Positions 15,676 through 24,418 of a stretch of DNA of 37,867 bases are shown in pieces. Numbering within the stretch: the first letter of the stretch is position 1; each line of letters opens with the position of its first letter. The notes beneath the pieces are model-generated. The model saw only the letters and a list, made by a program, of their open reading frames with translations. It made no database searches and was not told the origin of the DNA. Both the position numbers and the translations under genes were made by a program. Source of the stretch: Phormidium willei BDU 130791 (lineage in GTDB: Bacteria > Cyanobacteriota > Cyanobacteriia > Cyanobacteriales > Geitlerinemataceae); assembly GCA_001637315.1 (NCBI GenBank), contig LSZA01000031.1, positions 1 through 37,867 of the forward strand. Direction: 5' to 3'.

Positions 15676-17712
15676 CTAATTCTGAAGCCTCAAATTCACC
15701 GGACAAGACCCCTCACGGCTGACAGACACACTCAGATAGCTGGGCAACTCCGGCGGCGTCAGCGGATAATCAAACGGCCCCTCCAAGAGTGGAAACCCTT
15801 GTTGTTGTATCGTTTGGCCCCTTCGACTGTGAAGTGTTATCCGTAGCTGTCCCTCTGACAACGCCGAATCTGAACAATCCGACTGAAGTTGTCCCCGAAG
15901 CGTGTCGATTCCCGTCAGCGGTGAGACCTGTAACACCGATAAAGGGGTTTCTCCCGCGATCTGATACTCTCCAGCCATTTTCGTCACCGCCGGCCCTGGG
16001 GGAACGGCTAACCAGCGTCGATGTCCTTGATAACGCGGCGCGATCACCTCCTGCATTTTCGCCAACGTCTCAATCGCCGTCGCCAAATCCGTATCTCGCA
16101 CCCGCCGATAGAGTTGAACCTCGAGATCCGACAGCGGAAAACTACGATTTAACCGCAAAAAATCCCGAACCAGAGTCCATTCCTGATTAAAGGCCTCAGA
16201 CACCACTCGGACTACCGTTTGTTCTTCGGGCCGCAACGTATATTGAAACGAGTCAGGAACCACAACCGTCTTGGCCCGCAAGAGATCCCGCAAAGGATAA
16301 TCATCACTCGAATCCACTTGAGGAACCCGTAACACCGACAGTTGCACATCATCAGGATACAGTTGTCGTTCCGCACTGCGAATCAGATCCGGGTTAATGG
16401 TCTCAGATGAAGCGGCAATATAGATCGGTTGAGGCATTTCTCGTAAGGCGGCCACCAAAACCTCCACCTCGGCCATATCCTCGCGCACTAATGGCGGATA
16501 GCCCTGGGCTAATCCGGGAACTTGAGGTAAGGACAAGGGGGTTAAACCTATCACCGCATTTAATCCCACTAAAATCCAGACTAAAACACCTATCCGTCGT
16601 GTTTCCCAAATTAGAGCGGCAATTCCCCAGACGAGAAAGGGCGCAAAATGGAGTGTGTAATGGACATGAGTGTAGCGAACGAGTCCTAGCCAGAGACCGA
16701 TTTCCCAGAGGCCAACGAGAAAGGGAAAGGCTCCTCGTTGAGAATCTTGAATGGTTAACCAGCCCAAGATTGCTAATCCCCAAAGCAGCCAGCCGGCGCC
16801 ATGTCCGTAGTAGTTTAAGACCTCGGGAATTGGATAGGTAAAGGAGGAATAGAGCGCTCGATAGTCGCGGGTGAGACTATCTTGTAAGAAATTGGGCATG
16901 GCGATCGCCAACGTCAACAGAGCCGAGACGCCGATGGTGGTGGCTCGTAAGACAGTGGCGGCGATCGCCCGCAATCCCCAAGTCCAAAAACTCGCAATTT
17001 CCCACATCAACAGGGCAGCCAAGAAGGCGACGGCACTATAGGCAAAATGACGACGAAAGGCGATCGCTCCGGCTAACAAGATTCCCACAACTATCAATAT
17101 TAGGATAGTTTGTAGTCGGACTTTGGCGTGCGATCGATGACTTTTGAGATAGAGAAATGTCCCCAAGCAAATCAGCGTCATTCCTCCTGTATCGGGCAAG
17201 CCTCGTAAACTGGTCGCGAGGGTAAACGGGCTTAAAAGACTGAGAAATACGGTTCCCCAAAAAACCGATCGAGGCGGCGCTTGTATGATTTGAGTTGCTA
17301 CAGCACCTAAGCTTAGAGAAAACGGAAGTAAATAAACTAAAACAAGGCTGAGAATATAGGTGAATCGAGACAAGCCGAAGGCATCATACACGGGCAAAAG
17401 TGGAATAGCAAATAGTAGGTTATAAGAGGTTGTATCTCTGGATGTAATAATAATAGTTAACGCCTCTAAAGGGGATTGTGTATAGATATCAAAGATATAC
17501 TCGACAAAGTATTGATAATTGATGAAATCTGACCAGTAATAAGTATTTTCGCGAGATATGTAGAGTATTGTGAATAGGCATAAATCGAAACATAGTATCA
17601 CAAAACAGGTCATATGAAAGCCCCTTTTATTGTGATTAAATAGAGACAACTTATTCATTTGAGTTAGATTGTAGTGATAAACAAAAAATAGAAAACAAAA
17701 AAAGTCCGTCAT
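15676..17712 (-). CDS. Large multi-pass membrane protein, GT-C/GT39-like
   Basis: A 678-residue protein with about ten or more hydrophobic segments in its first 410 residues and a soluble C-terminal region of about 260 residues. The layout (acidic/aromatic loop after the first helix, F-R-R-H-F in mid-protein, H-V-H-Y near residue 348) resembles polytopic GT-C glycosyltransferases (GT39/ArnT-like), but no diagnostic motif is firmly present, so the enzyme activity is a guess. The first about 120 codons are clearly more AT-rich than the rest. Start at the ATG at 17712 has AAAGG 5 bases upstream; an internal Met at residue 19 is an alternative. Confidence 0.75.
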   Translation of the reverse strand: MTDFFCFLFFVYHYNLTQMNKLSLFNHNKRGFHMTCFVILCFDLCLFTILYISRENTYYWSDFINYQYFVEYIFDIYTQSPLEALTIIITSRDTTSYNLLFAIPLLPVYDAFGLSRFTYILSLVLVYLLPFSLSLGAVATQIIQAPPRSVFWGTVFLSLLSPFTLATSLRGLPDTGGMTLICLGTFLYLKSHRSHAKVRLQTILILIVVGILLAGAIAFRRHFAYSAVAFLAALLMWEIASFWTWGLRAIAATVLRATTIGVSALLTLAIAMPNFLQDSLTRDYRALYSSFTYPIPEVLNYYGHGAGWLLWGLAILGWLTIQDSQRGAFPFLVGLWEIGLWLGLVRYTHVHYTLHFAPFLVWGIAALIWETRRIGVLVWILVGLNAVIGLTPLSLPQVPGLAQGYPPLVREDMAEVEVLVAALREMPQPIYIAASSETINPDLIRSAERQLYPDDVQLSVLRVPQVDSSDDYPLRDLLRAKTVVVPDSFQYTLRPEEQTVVRVVSEAFNQEWTLVRDFLRLNRSFPLSDLEVQLYRRVRDTDLATAIETLAKMQEVIAPRYQGHRRWLAVPPGPAVTKMAGEYQIAGETPLSVLQVSPLTGIDTLRGQLQSDCSDSALSEGQLRITLHSRRGQTIQQQGFPLLEGPFDYPLTPPELPSYLSVSVSREGSCPVNLRLQN

Positions 17713-17919
17713 GGTTGCCTTTCTATCTTCTATTAGCTACCAATCCCAAGCGGCTCTTTTTTATACTATTTAATCACGTAAGAAGTGACCTGAATTTGCA
17801 TCGCTTGGGTGAGCAATCGATTGCCCACCCAATTGAGAATTGATGTTGTTACCCGTTCGGGTGATCGGAGTGTTCTGTATCTTGACCTTGGCAAGAGACA
17901 AGATCCCGAGGCAACAACA

Positions 17920-17950
17920 GAGTCAAAAAACTCATGGAGTCAAAAAACTC
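17920..17950. repeat. Direct repeat GAGTCAAAAAACTC at the psb32 3' end
   Basis: Two identical 14-base copies (17920-17933 and 17937-17950) lie 17 bases apart. Each has GAGT/ACTC ends that could pair around an A/T run. The element touches the psb32 stop and, read on the minus strand, is T-rich, so it may act as a terminator. Confidence 0.6.
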
Positions 17951-18690
17951 TAAGAATACAGAGCATAGTAAGTCACCATGGGAATTACCGTCGCCGCAAT
18001 AAGCAGCACAATCACAAACGTGGTAGCATCACTGCGTTTTTCCGCCGTTTCCTCCGCCGTTGCGAAGGTTCCCTCGACTTGTACCTCTTTAACCTTAAGT
18101 TCCGGCGCACCGGGATCCGGTTCTCCTGAAAGAACAGCCACCAAGCGATCTTTGGCATCAATGAAGGCTTCATTATACTTATCACCTTCGATGAGGGGAT
18201 ACAGCACCGTTTCCTGAGCGACACTCTTGGCAATCTCAGGCGTAAGTTGCTCCGTGAGGCCGTCTCCTACCCGAATCCCGGCGTTATTGGTGACCACATC
18301 TAGAGCAATCAGCACCTGATTGGCTTGCTCATCAGCGGTCGGAAACCATTTCTCAAACACCTTATCAGTAAAGCTCTGGATAGTTTCACCATAATCGACG
18401 TGCCGGACGGTGACAAAGCGAACCTCAGCCTCGGTTTGATCCCGCAGTTCCGTCAACGCTTTACCAATTTGGATTTCGTTGATGCGACTGATGCTATTGC
18501 CTTCATCAACAATCCAAGTGTCTTCACCGGCACTGATGAAGGGCATATTGTAAACACTAATCGCTAAAGCCGGCGGAGTCCAGACCCAAAGGGCGATCGC
18601 GGCGATCGCCGCCAGCCACCCCAACCAACGCCCTTGTGGGCCGCGATCGCCGTCATGAGCGGTCGATCCTGTAAATCCTGTTTTCATCAT
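17950..18690 (-). CDS. psb32: TPM-domain photosystem II repair protein Psb32 (TLP18.3-like)
   Basis: A 246-residue protein with an N-terminal signal/anchor (W-L-G-W-L-A-A-I-A-A-I-A-L-W-V-W, then A-L-A near residue 43), a TPM domain (about 55-180: E-D-T-W-I-V-D-E-G-N-S-I-S-R and W-F-P-T-A-D-E-Q-A-N-Q-V-L-I) and a C-terminal transmembrane helix (about 222-243). Psb32 and plant TLP18.3 help PSII repair and protect against photodamage (family knowledge). The frame is open to 18786; I choose the first of two Met at 18690 because this gives a normal signal peptide. A start at 18717 is possible. It diverges from serS. Confidence 0.85.
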   Translation of the reverse strand: MMKTGFTGSTAHDGDRGPQGRWLGWLAAIAAIALWVWTPPALAISVYNMPFISAGEDTWIVDEGNSISRINEIQIGKALTELRDQTEAEVRFVTVRHVDYGETIQSFTDKVFEKWFPTADEQANQVLIALDVVTNNAGIRVGDGLTEQLTPEIAKSVAQETVLYPLIEGDKYNEAFIDAKDRLVAVLSGEPDPGAPELKVKEVQVEGTFATAEETAEKRSDATTFVIVLLIAATVIPMVTYYALYS

Positions 18691-18848
18691 CGGTTTCTTA
18701 TCAAAAAATTGCGTCATTCCTCTAGGATACAAAGCGATCGCCCCTGCCGTTGCCTCTGTTAACAATGTTCTCAAGTCTGGGAACATGGCAAAATACAGGT
18801 CTGAGATCCTGCTCAGCCATTGCTAACCTCTATCTCTAACCGCGCACT

Positions 18849-20129
18849 GTGCTAGACATCAAACTCATTCGAGACAACCCTCAAGCCATCCGAGAGCAAC
18901 TCGCTCGACGGGAAGAAACCTATGACTTAACCCCCCTTGACGCACTCGATCGCCAACGACGGGAACTCGAAACCGAGCGATCGCAACTTCAGGCTCGCAG
19001 CAACGAAATCGGCAAAGCCATCGGCCAGAAAATGAAATCCGGGGCAGATCCCCAAAGCGACGACATCCAAAGCCTCAAAGTCGAAGGAAACCAACTCAAA
19101 CGCCAACTGGCGGAACTCGAACCCCAGGAAAAAGAGATCAGCCGCCAACTCAACGCGTTGCTGTTGTCGTTCCCCAACCTCCCCAGTCCCAGCACCCCCG
19201 ACGGGGACAACGAAAACGACAACGTCGAAGTTCGCCGCTGGGGAGACGAATACAAACCCAGCCGCGAGGGGATTCTCTCCCACATTGACATTGGCGAAGA
19301 AATGGGGATTATCGTCAGCGATCGCGCCGTCAAAGTCGCCCAGAGCCGTTTCGTTGCCCTCATCGGCCCTGGAGCCGCCCTCGAACGGGCCTTAATCAGC
19401 TTCATGCTCGATCAGCAAATCGCCGCTGGCTACACCGAAGTGATGCCCCCAGTGCTGATTAACAGTCGTTCCCTCGAAGCCACCGGCCAACTGCCGAAAT
19501 TCGCCGACGAGAGCTTTAAATGTGACGCCGACGATCTTTGGCTCTCCCCCACCGCCGAAGTTCCCCTCACCAACCTCTACCGCGACGAGATCCTCAACGC
19601 CGAGGAACTTCCCATCCACCATTGTGCTTATACTCCCTGTTTTCGTCGTGAAGCGGGCAGTTACGGCAAAGACACCCGAGGCTTAATCCGGCTCCATCAA
19701 TTCAACAAAGTTGAACTGGTGAAACTCGTCCACCCCGAGCAGTCTGAAGCCGAACACCAAAAACTGGTTGAAAACGCCGAAGCCATCCTGCAAGCTCTCA
19801 AACTTCCCTATCGCGTCATCGAACTCTGCACCGGCGATCTCGGCTTCAGTGCCAACAAATGTTATGACCTCGAAGTGTGGCTCCCCTCCGCCGGAACCTA
19901 CCGAGAAATTTCGAGTTGTTCTAATTGTGGCGACTTCCAAGCCCGACGGGGCAATATCCGCTTTAAGGAGAAAGGCAAAAAAGGAACCCAGTATGTCCAT
20001 ACCCTCAATGGATCTGGCTTGGCGATCGGCCGCACCATGGCCGCTGTTCTGGAAAACTATCAGCTTGCCGATAAAACCATCCAAGTTCCTGAGGTGTTAC
20101 AACCCTATCTCAAACGGGAGGTTCTTTAA
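18849..20129 (+). CDS. serS: Seryl-tRNA synthetase
   Basis: A 426-residue class II synthetase. The N-terminal antiparallel coiled-coil arm (about residues 30-105) binds the long variable arm of tRNA-Ser. Motif 2 ([21 protein letters not shown]) and motif 3 ([14 protein letters not shown]) are intact. Start is a GTG at 18849, giving the usual M-L-D-I-K-L-I-R. No T-box or other leader is apparent in the short upstream gap. Confidence 0.97.
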   Translation: MLDIKLIRDNPQAIREQLARREETYDLTPLDALDRQRRELETERSQLQARSNEIGKAIGQKMKSGADPQSDDIQSLKVEGNQLKRQLAELEPQEKEISRQLNALLLSFPNLPSPSTPDGDNENDNVEVRRWGDEYKPSREGILSHIDIGEEMGIIVSDRAVKVAQSRFVALIGPGAALERALISFMLDQQIAAGYTEVMPPVLINSRSLEATGQLPKFADESFKCDADDLWLSPTAEVPLTNLYRDEILNAEELPIHHCAYTPCFRREAGSYGKDTRGLIRLHQFNKVELVKLVHPEQSEAEHQKLVENAEAILQALKLPYRVIELCTGDLGFSANKCYDLEVWLPSAGTYREISSCSNCGDFQARRGNIRFKEKGKKGTQYVHTLNGSGLAIGRTMAAVLENYQLADKTIQVPEVLQPYLKREVL

Positions 20130-20238
20130 CGTCTCGATATCCCCAAGCCGAGATACCCAAGCCGAGATACAGAGCTGACGGACAACTGCTAGAATCCAGA
20201 AGGCATAGACTCGGCTCTGTTCACCTTTAATTTCAATT

Positions 20239-20370
20239 TAATACCAATTTTCAGAAGTCGTGCCATAGATATCTGCAGGGGAACCCACCCCTAACCCCTC
20301 CCACCGAGGGGATGGCTGTTCGCCCTCCTCGGTGTCAGATGTATAGCAAGCATTTCGAAAAATGGTATTA
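20239..20370. mobile_element. MITE-like element with terminal inverted repeats
   Basis: A 132-base element whose ends, TAATACCAATTTTC on the left and GAAAAATGGTATTA on the right, are imperfect inverted repeats (about 19 of 25 bases match). Core ATACCA...TGGTAT is flanked by TA on both sides, as in IS630/mariner-type insertions. No coding capacity. It carries the 17-base word CCACCCCTAACCCCTCC (20285-20301), also present at 30597-30613. The gene-free stretch 20130-20527 otherwise holds only the palindrome next to it. Confidence 0.55.
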
Positions 20371-20400
20371 GCTTAGAAAATAAATATTTGTTTCCTAGGC
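20371..20400. repeat. 30-base imperfect palindrome
   Basis: From GCTTAGAAAA to TTTCCTAGGC, fourteen pairs form with two G-U pairs and one mismatch. It directly abuts the MITE-like element. Confidence 0.55.
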
Positions 20401-20527
20401 TTAAGCGAACCACTCCCTCCCGTCGCTTCACCACCCCCCAAGCCCTCGGCTATGGGCGGAGCGCTGCGACGGATCTTGGTAGGGGCGAACCCTTGTGGTT
20501 CTAGGAACTGGCCGGTTCAGTTAAGCC

Positions 20528-22132
20528 TCACACCGGTTCAAACACAGGACAGGTTCCGTCAGCGGTGACCTTAAAGCCGTAAAGCGGGGAGTTCTCGTTG
20601 AAACATTGTTGAGCGCGATAGTAGGCACAATTGGCACAACAAGGAAGGCTTGGGGGAATTTGTAAGGCTCGTTCTCGCCCCAAAAGTTCTCGTTGGGAAA
20701 TCCCCCGCAGCACCAATTCATCTCCTTGCCAGCGGGTTTCTACCAGTCCAGTATCGGCGAAGTGATGCCAGCGGGAATCTCGGCTGAGGGCTTTATCGAA
20801 TTGTATGGTGACCCCCCCGTTGCTCTCGCTGACTTCCCCTTGATAGCGAGAGTCGGGCAGTTCCGGCTGTGGACGTTTGTCTCGTAGGGGCAATTGCACC
20901 CGTTTACCGGCGGCGGGACAGTGCAGTTGATAGCGGCTACAGAGTTCGTCGAGGTTGGCTAAGTCGGCTAGATAGTTGGGGGAACCATGAACGAACACGA
21001 TATGTTGCGGCCGCAGGTTATGGATGAGTTGACTGGTTCCTGAGCGATCGCAGTGGGAACTGAGAAGATAGGTTTCTAGGTGGATGCGGGGATGCTCGTC
21101 TAGATCGGCGTCGGGATCGCTATGGCCGGGATGAAGGGGGTAGAGAATTAGCCAAGATTGGTCTGGGTTGGCGTTTACCTGTTTGGTACAAAAGCGATGC
21201 CAGTCGCTCTCGATGTCCGTCAGAACAAGGGTGGGAACCTCTCCCAAGCTCACGTCTGGGGTGAGTCGGCGCATTCGCGGCCGGATGCGATCGTCCCAGA
21301 ACAGGGGTTGATGACGGGCGAAGTTTTGGACAGCGGTGGGAAGATGGGGGAGCAGGTCGAGGTAGCGATCGCAACCGGCGGCTAGGGAGGCGTCAACCCA
21401 GATGTCGATGTTGCGGCCAGTGAAGTGGTGATGCGATCGCAACAACATCAGCAGTTCTTGCCCTAATCCCAGCCGGGGGACTGGCATTAGAATGAGGTGT
21501 TGCTCAGCGAGGGCGCGATTGATGCGTTCGGCCAGTTGGTTTTCTTGAGTCCGTCGCCGGGGATAGCGGGCGGTTCCATAGCTTCCTTCGGCGATGAGAA
21601 CATCGGGGTGCCAGTTACGGACTTCTTCGAGGGGGAGGCCTTCAGCGAGGCGAGAGTTGGAGAGTAGAAAGTCACCGGTATAGACGACCGAATAGGTGCG
21701 ATCGCGACCATGATAGGTCAGACGAACGAGAGAGGCTCCTGGCAAATGTCCCGCTGGAAACAGTTCTAGCCACAAGTCTTTGGCAATTTTGATCGCCGTC
21801 CGCCAAGGTAACACCTGACACAGATTAGCCACATCTGGCACATCGAGCCAGTTCAACGACAACAGTTGCGCCGTCACCTCACTGGCGTAAATGGGCAGTT
21901 GCGGTCGCGCTTGATGGAGGCTTAACAGTCCCCGAGCATGGTCACTGTGAGCATGGCTACAGATGACACAATCGATGGTAGCACCCTCGCCATCGGCTGG
22001 CTCAAGCAGGGGAGAGAGATCCTCGATGCCACAGTCGAGCAGCACCTGATAGGGACCGAGCCGCATTTGTACACACAGCCCCTCCTGGGCATGACCGACA
22101 CCGTAGGGTAGACATTCAAGCTGAAGGCTCAC
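20528..22132 (-). CDS. MBL-fold hydrolase, beta-CASP type, with C-terminal Cys cluster
   Basis: A 534-residue metallo-beta-lactamase-fold protein. The metal motif is S-H-A-H-S-D-H (residues 59-65), followed by G-H-L-P-G-A-S and Y-T-G-D-F, and later V-F-V-H-G-S; this order is that of beta-CASP RNA/DNA nucleases. The last 38 residues carry P-C-C-A-N-C...C...C, a probable small metal or Fe-S site not found in the canonical enzymes. Substrate is unknown; an RNA-processing role is inferred. Start is a GTG preceding S-L-Q-L-E-C. It diverges from the membrane-fusion gene. Confidence 0.8.
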   Translation of the reverse strand: MSLQLECLPYGVGHAQEGLCVQMRLGPYQVLLDCGIEDLSPLLEPADGEGATIDCVICSHAHSDHARGLLSLHQARPQLPIYASEVTAQLLSLNWLDVPDVANLCQVLPWRTAIKIAKDLWLELFPAGHLPGASLVRLTYHGRDRTYSVVYTGDFLLSNSRLAEGLPLEEVRNWHPDVLIAEGSYGTARYPRRRTQENQLAERINRALAEQHLILMPVPRLGLGQELLMLLRSHHHFTGRNIDIWVDASLAAGCDRYLDLLPHLPTAVQNFARHQPLFWDDRIRPRMRRLTPDVSLGEVPTLVLTDIESDWHRFCTKQVNANPDQSWLILYPLHPGHSDPDADLDEHPRIHLETYLLSSHCDRSGTSQLIHNLRPQHIVFVHGSPNYLADLANLDELCSRYQLHCPAAGKRVQLPLRDKRPQPELPDSRYQGEVSESNGGVTIQFDKALSRDSRWHHFADTGLVETRWQGDELVLRGISQRELLGRERALQIPPSLPCCANCAYYRAQQCFNENSPLYGFKVTADGTCPVFEPV

Positions 22133-22310
22133 GGATGGCTGTCACAGTCCTTGAAAAGTATCCCCCCATCCTAACAAGTTGTACTCGTTGCTACTAGATG
22201 CCCTCACCTAATTGTTCTGAATTGATAAATCTCTATTTTAGGGTTGACAACAACACAAAAGTGTGCAGTAAATTCATGCGATCGTGATAAAGAGCTAGAA
22301 TACAAAAGTT

Positions 22311-22345
22311 GCCCATTGCCCATTGTCCATTCCCTGTTCCCTTCT
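22311..22345. repeat. Heptamer-family repeat upstream of the membrane-fusion gene
   Basis: The array GCCCATTGCCCATTGTCCATTCCCTGTTCCC-like consists of about four to five 7-base units related to TTCCCTG. It ends about 10 bases before the ATG at 22356, where a ribosome-binding site would be. Confidence 0.65.
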
Positions 22346-22355
22346 CTTCCCCCCC

Positions 22356-23891
22356 ATGGAACTTCCCCAATTCAGTAATATTAAACATCCTGGCCGCTGG
22401 CTCATTGCCCTCATTGCAGCGGGAGTTTTGGGAACAGTTGTGGTAGCCGGAGTGACGAGTCGCCGCAGAGGTTCCGAAGTCAACCTTGAGGCGTTGACGG
22501 TAGAAGTGGATGCAGCGGATGTTCGAGTTCGCATTGAAGCTACCGGGGAAGTGCAACCCATCCAACGGGTGAACCTTAGCCCCAAAACTCAAGGGCGTTT
22601 GCAACAGCTTTATGTGGAACAGGGAGATGAAGTCAGCCAGGGAGAAGTGGTAGCGGTGATGGAAAATGACGAATTGGCGAGCCAGTTAGCCCAAGCTGAG
22701 GCCCGCTTAGATCGCGCCCGCGCTCGCTTAGCAGAACAGGAAAATGGCCCCCGCACTGAGGAAATTGAACGGGCCAGATCATCTGTGCGTCAAGCCGAGT
22801 CGCGTTTGGCCAGTGCTGAGGCCAATTTGGCTCAATTAGAGGCTGGAAATCGCCCAGAAGACATTGCAGAGGCGGAGGCGGCTCTGACACGGGCGCGATC
22901 GAGTATTCGTGAGGCAGAATCGAGAATGACGTTGGCCCAAGCTGACGTACGCCGCAATGAACAGCTTTACCGAGATGGGGCAATTTCCCGTCAAGATCTC
23001 GATCGCACCCAAGATGAGGCCCGTCGCGCCCAAGCGGCCGTTGAACAGGCCCAGGCGGCCGCGTTAGAAGCTCAACGACGGTTAGAGCGCCTACGCCGTG
23101 GTAGTCGTAGCGAGGAAATCGATCGCGCTCGGGCGGAGGTCAACTCAGCTCGGGCCGATGTGTCACAGGCTCAGTCTCAGTTAGAGGAGTTGTTGACGGG
23201 AACTCGCCCGGAAACCCTGGCCCAAGCCATGGCCGATGTGATGGAAGCCGAGGCCCAAGTGCGGTTTGCGGAGATTCAGTTGGAGGATACTCGGGTCCGC
23301 GCTCCTTTTTCGGGGATTATTACTCAGCGTTATGCCGATGAGGGGGCGTTTGTGACGCCGGCGACGTCGGCTTCGGCGGTGAGTTCGGCCACATCCACCT
23401 CTGTGGTGGCCTTGGCTCGGGGGTTAGAGGTGTTGGCGAAGGTTCCTGAGGCGGATATTAGTCAGATTAAGCCGGGCCAGTCTGTCGAGATTGTGGCCGA
23501 TGCGTTCCCTGATGAGGTGTTTATGGGGGAGGTGGAATTAATTGCCCCCGAAGCGGTCGTCGAACGGGATGTGACGTTGTTTCAGGTGCGTTTGAGGATT
23601 GTCTCGGGGTTGGATCAGTTACGCTCAGGGATGAATGTGGATTTGACCTTTTTGGGCGATCGCTTGGCCAATGCGTTAGTGTTACCAACGGTGGCGATCG
23701 TCTCTCGTGCAGGGGAGACAGGAGTTTTGGTTCCTGATCAGGATAATCGTCCCCAGTTTCAAGCGGTCACGTTAGGGCCAACTTTGGGCAATCAAATTCA
23801 GGTTTTGGATGGCTTAGAAGATGGCGATCGCGTGTTCTTGGAGTTACCCGAGGGAGAAAATTTAGATGATATCCTAGAACAAGATTTCTAA
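22356..23891 (+). CDS. HlyD-type membrane-fusion (efflux adaptor) protein
   Basis: A 511-residue periplasmic adaptor. One N-terminal transmembrane helix (about 15-33) is followed by a lipoyl half (V-R-I-E-A-T-G-E-V-Q-P...G-D-E-V-S-Q-G), a very long Ala/Arg/Glu-rich alpha-helical hairpin (about 105-300), the second lipoyl half (V-R-A-P-F-S-G-I-I) and the beta-barrel. The hairpin has at least three imperfect copies of a G-x-R-x-E-x-I/L unit. Such adaptors link inner-membrane ABC or RND pumps to an outer-membrane channel; no pump gene is adjacent, so its partner may lie elsewhere. I start at the ATG at 22356 rather than the upstream frame, which translates a repeat. Confidence 0.85.
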   Translation: MELPQFSNIKHPGRWLIALIAAGVLGTVVVAGVTSRRRGSEVNLEALTVEVDAADVRVRIEATGEVQPIQRVNLSPKTQGRLQQLYVEQGDEVSQGEVVAVMENDELASQLAQAEARLDRARARLAEQENGPRTEEIERARSSVRQAESRLASAEANLAQLEAGNRPEDIAEAEAALTRARSSIREAESRMTLAQADVRRNEQLYRDGAISRQDLDRTQDEARRAQAAVEQAQAAALEAQRRLERLRRGSRSEEIDRARAEVNSARADVSQAQSQLEELLTGTRPETLAQAMADVMEAEAQVRFAEIQLEDTRVRAPFSGIITQRYADEGAFVTPATSASAVSSATSTSVVALARGLEVLAKVPEADISQIKPGQSVEIVADAFPDEVFMGEVELIAPEAVVERDVTLFQVRLRIVSGLDQLRSGMNVDLTFLGDRLANALVLPTVAIVSRAGETGVLVPDQDNRPQFQAVTLGPTLGNQIQVLDGLEDGDRVFLELPEGENLDDILEQDF

Positions 23892-23962
23892 GGTTGAATT
23901 GCATCTTTAAATGGGATTACTCTGCTGATTTTACCCTTCGGCTCATCAACAGAAGCACTCGA

Positions 23963-24418
23963 TTAAGATGCGATTAACCACCCCAACTTCACCCCAGCAT
24001 TCTGATATTCTGCCATCTTATCCCGCTAGTCGTTGAGGTTGTCGCTGGGGGATTTGAGTTCGAGGACAAAGTCGGGGGCGATGGGGGGAAAGGTTTCGCG
24101 ATCGCCTTGGCTGAGGGCTTCCCAGCGATCGCGACGGATCTAGGCCAGGTCGGGCGATCGGTTTCCACCGTTGGGGAGTTTGAAGCAGGTGGAGGAGTCG
24201 AAGAGATAGCCGAGTTGATGGCGTTCATTCCAAATCCCGAGTTTCACGATGAGCGAGGCGTTGCAATTTCCGGTTTCGCCACCCGTGGGGGGCATGATGA
24301 TGAGTTCTCCTCGGGAATTTCGTTCAAATTTGATCTCGGGGTGGTTTTCGCACAGTTGCGCGAACTGGCGATCGCTCAGTTGAATGAAGGGGGTGAGGTC
24401 GAGGGTGTAGGTCAGCAT
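23963..24418 (-). pseudogene. Uma2-family (DUF820) endonuclease, two nonsense codons and cut short
   Basis: The frame opens at an ATG (24418) with M-L-T-Y-T-L-D-L-T-P-F and follows the Uma2 pattern: E-R-N-S-R-G-E-L-I-I-M-P-P-T-G, S-S-T-C-F-K-L-P-N-G, R-S-P-D-L-A. A TAG at 24140-24142 stands where relatives have Trp (then I-R-R-D-R-W-E-A-L), and a second TAG lies at 24026-24028 after F-V-L-E-L-K-S-P-S-D-N-L-N-D. Frame and similarity continue to V-K-L-G-W-L-I, then a TAA at 23963. The PD-(D/E)xK residues (Asp of S-P-D, Glu and Lys of E-L-K) are still encoded. Uma2 proteins are common, multi-copy cyanobacterial genes of uncertain function. Confidence 0.85.

Noticed and set aside
16407-16841. 144-codon plus-strand frame inside the large membrane protein gene
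   Set aside because: Antisense shadow of the hydrophobic coding sequence; no independent support.
17809-18129. 106-codon plus-strand frame at the psb32 end
   Set aside because: Mostly antisense to psb32 and includes the GAGTCAAAAAACTC repeat; no start signal.
18787-18848. T-box or other leader before serS
   Set aside because: The 62-base gap is too short and contains no T-box sequence or terminator.
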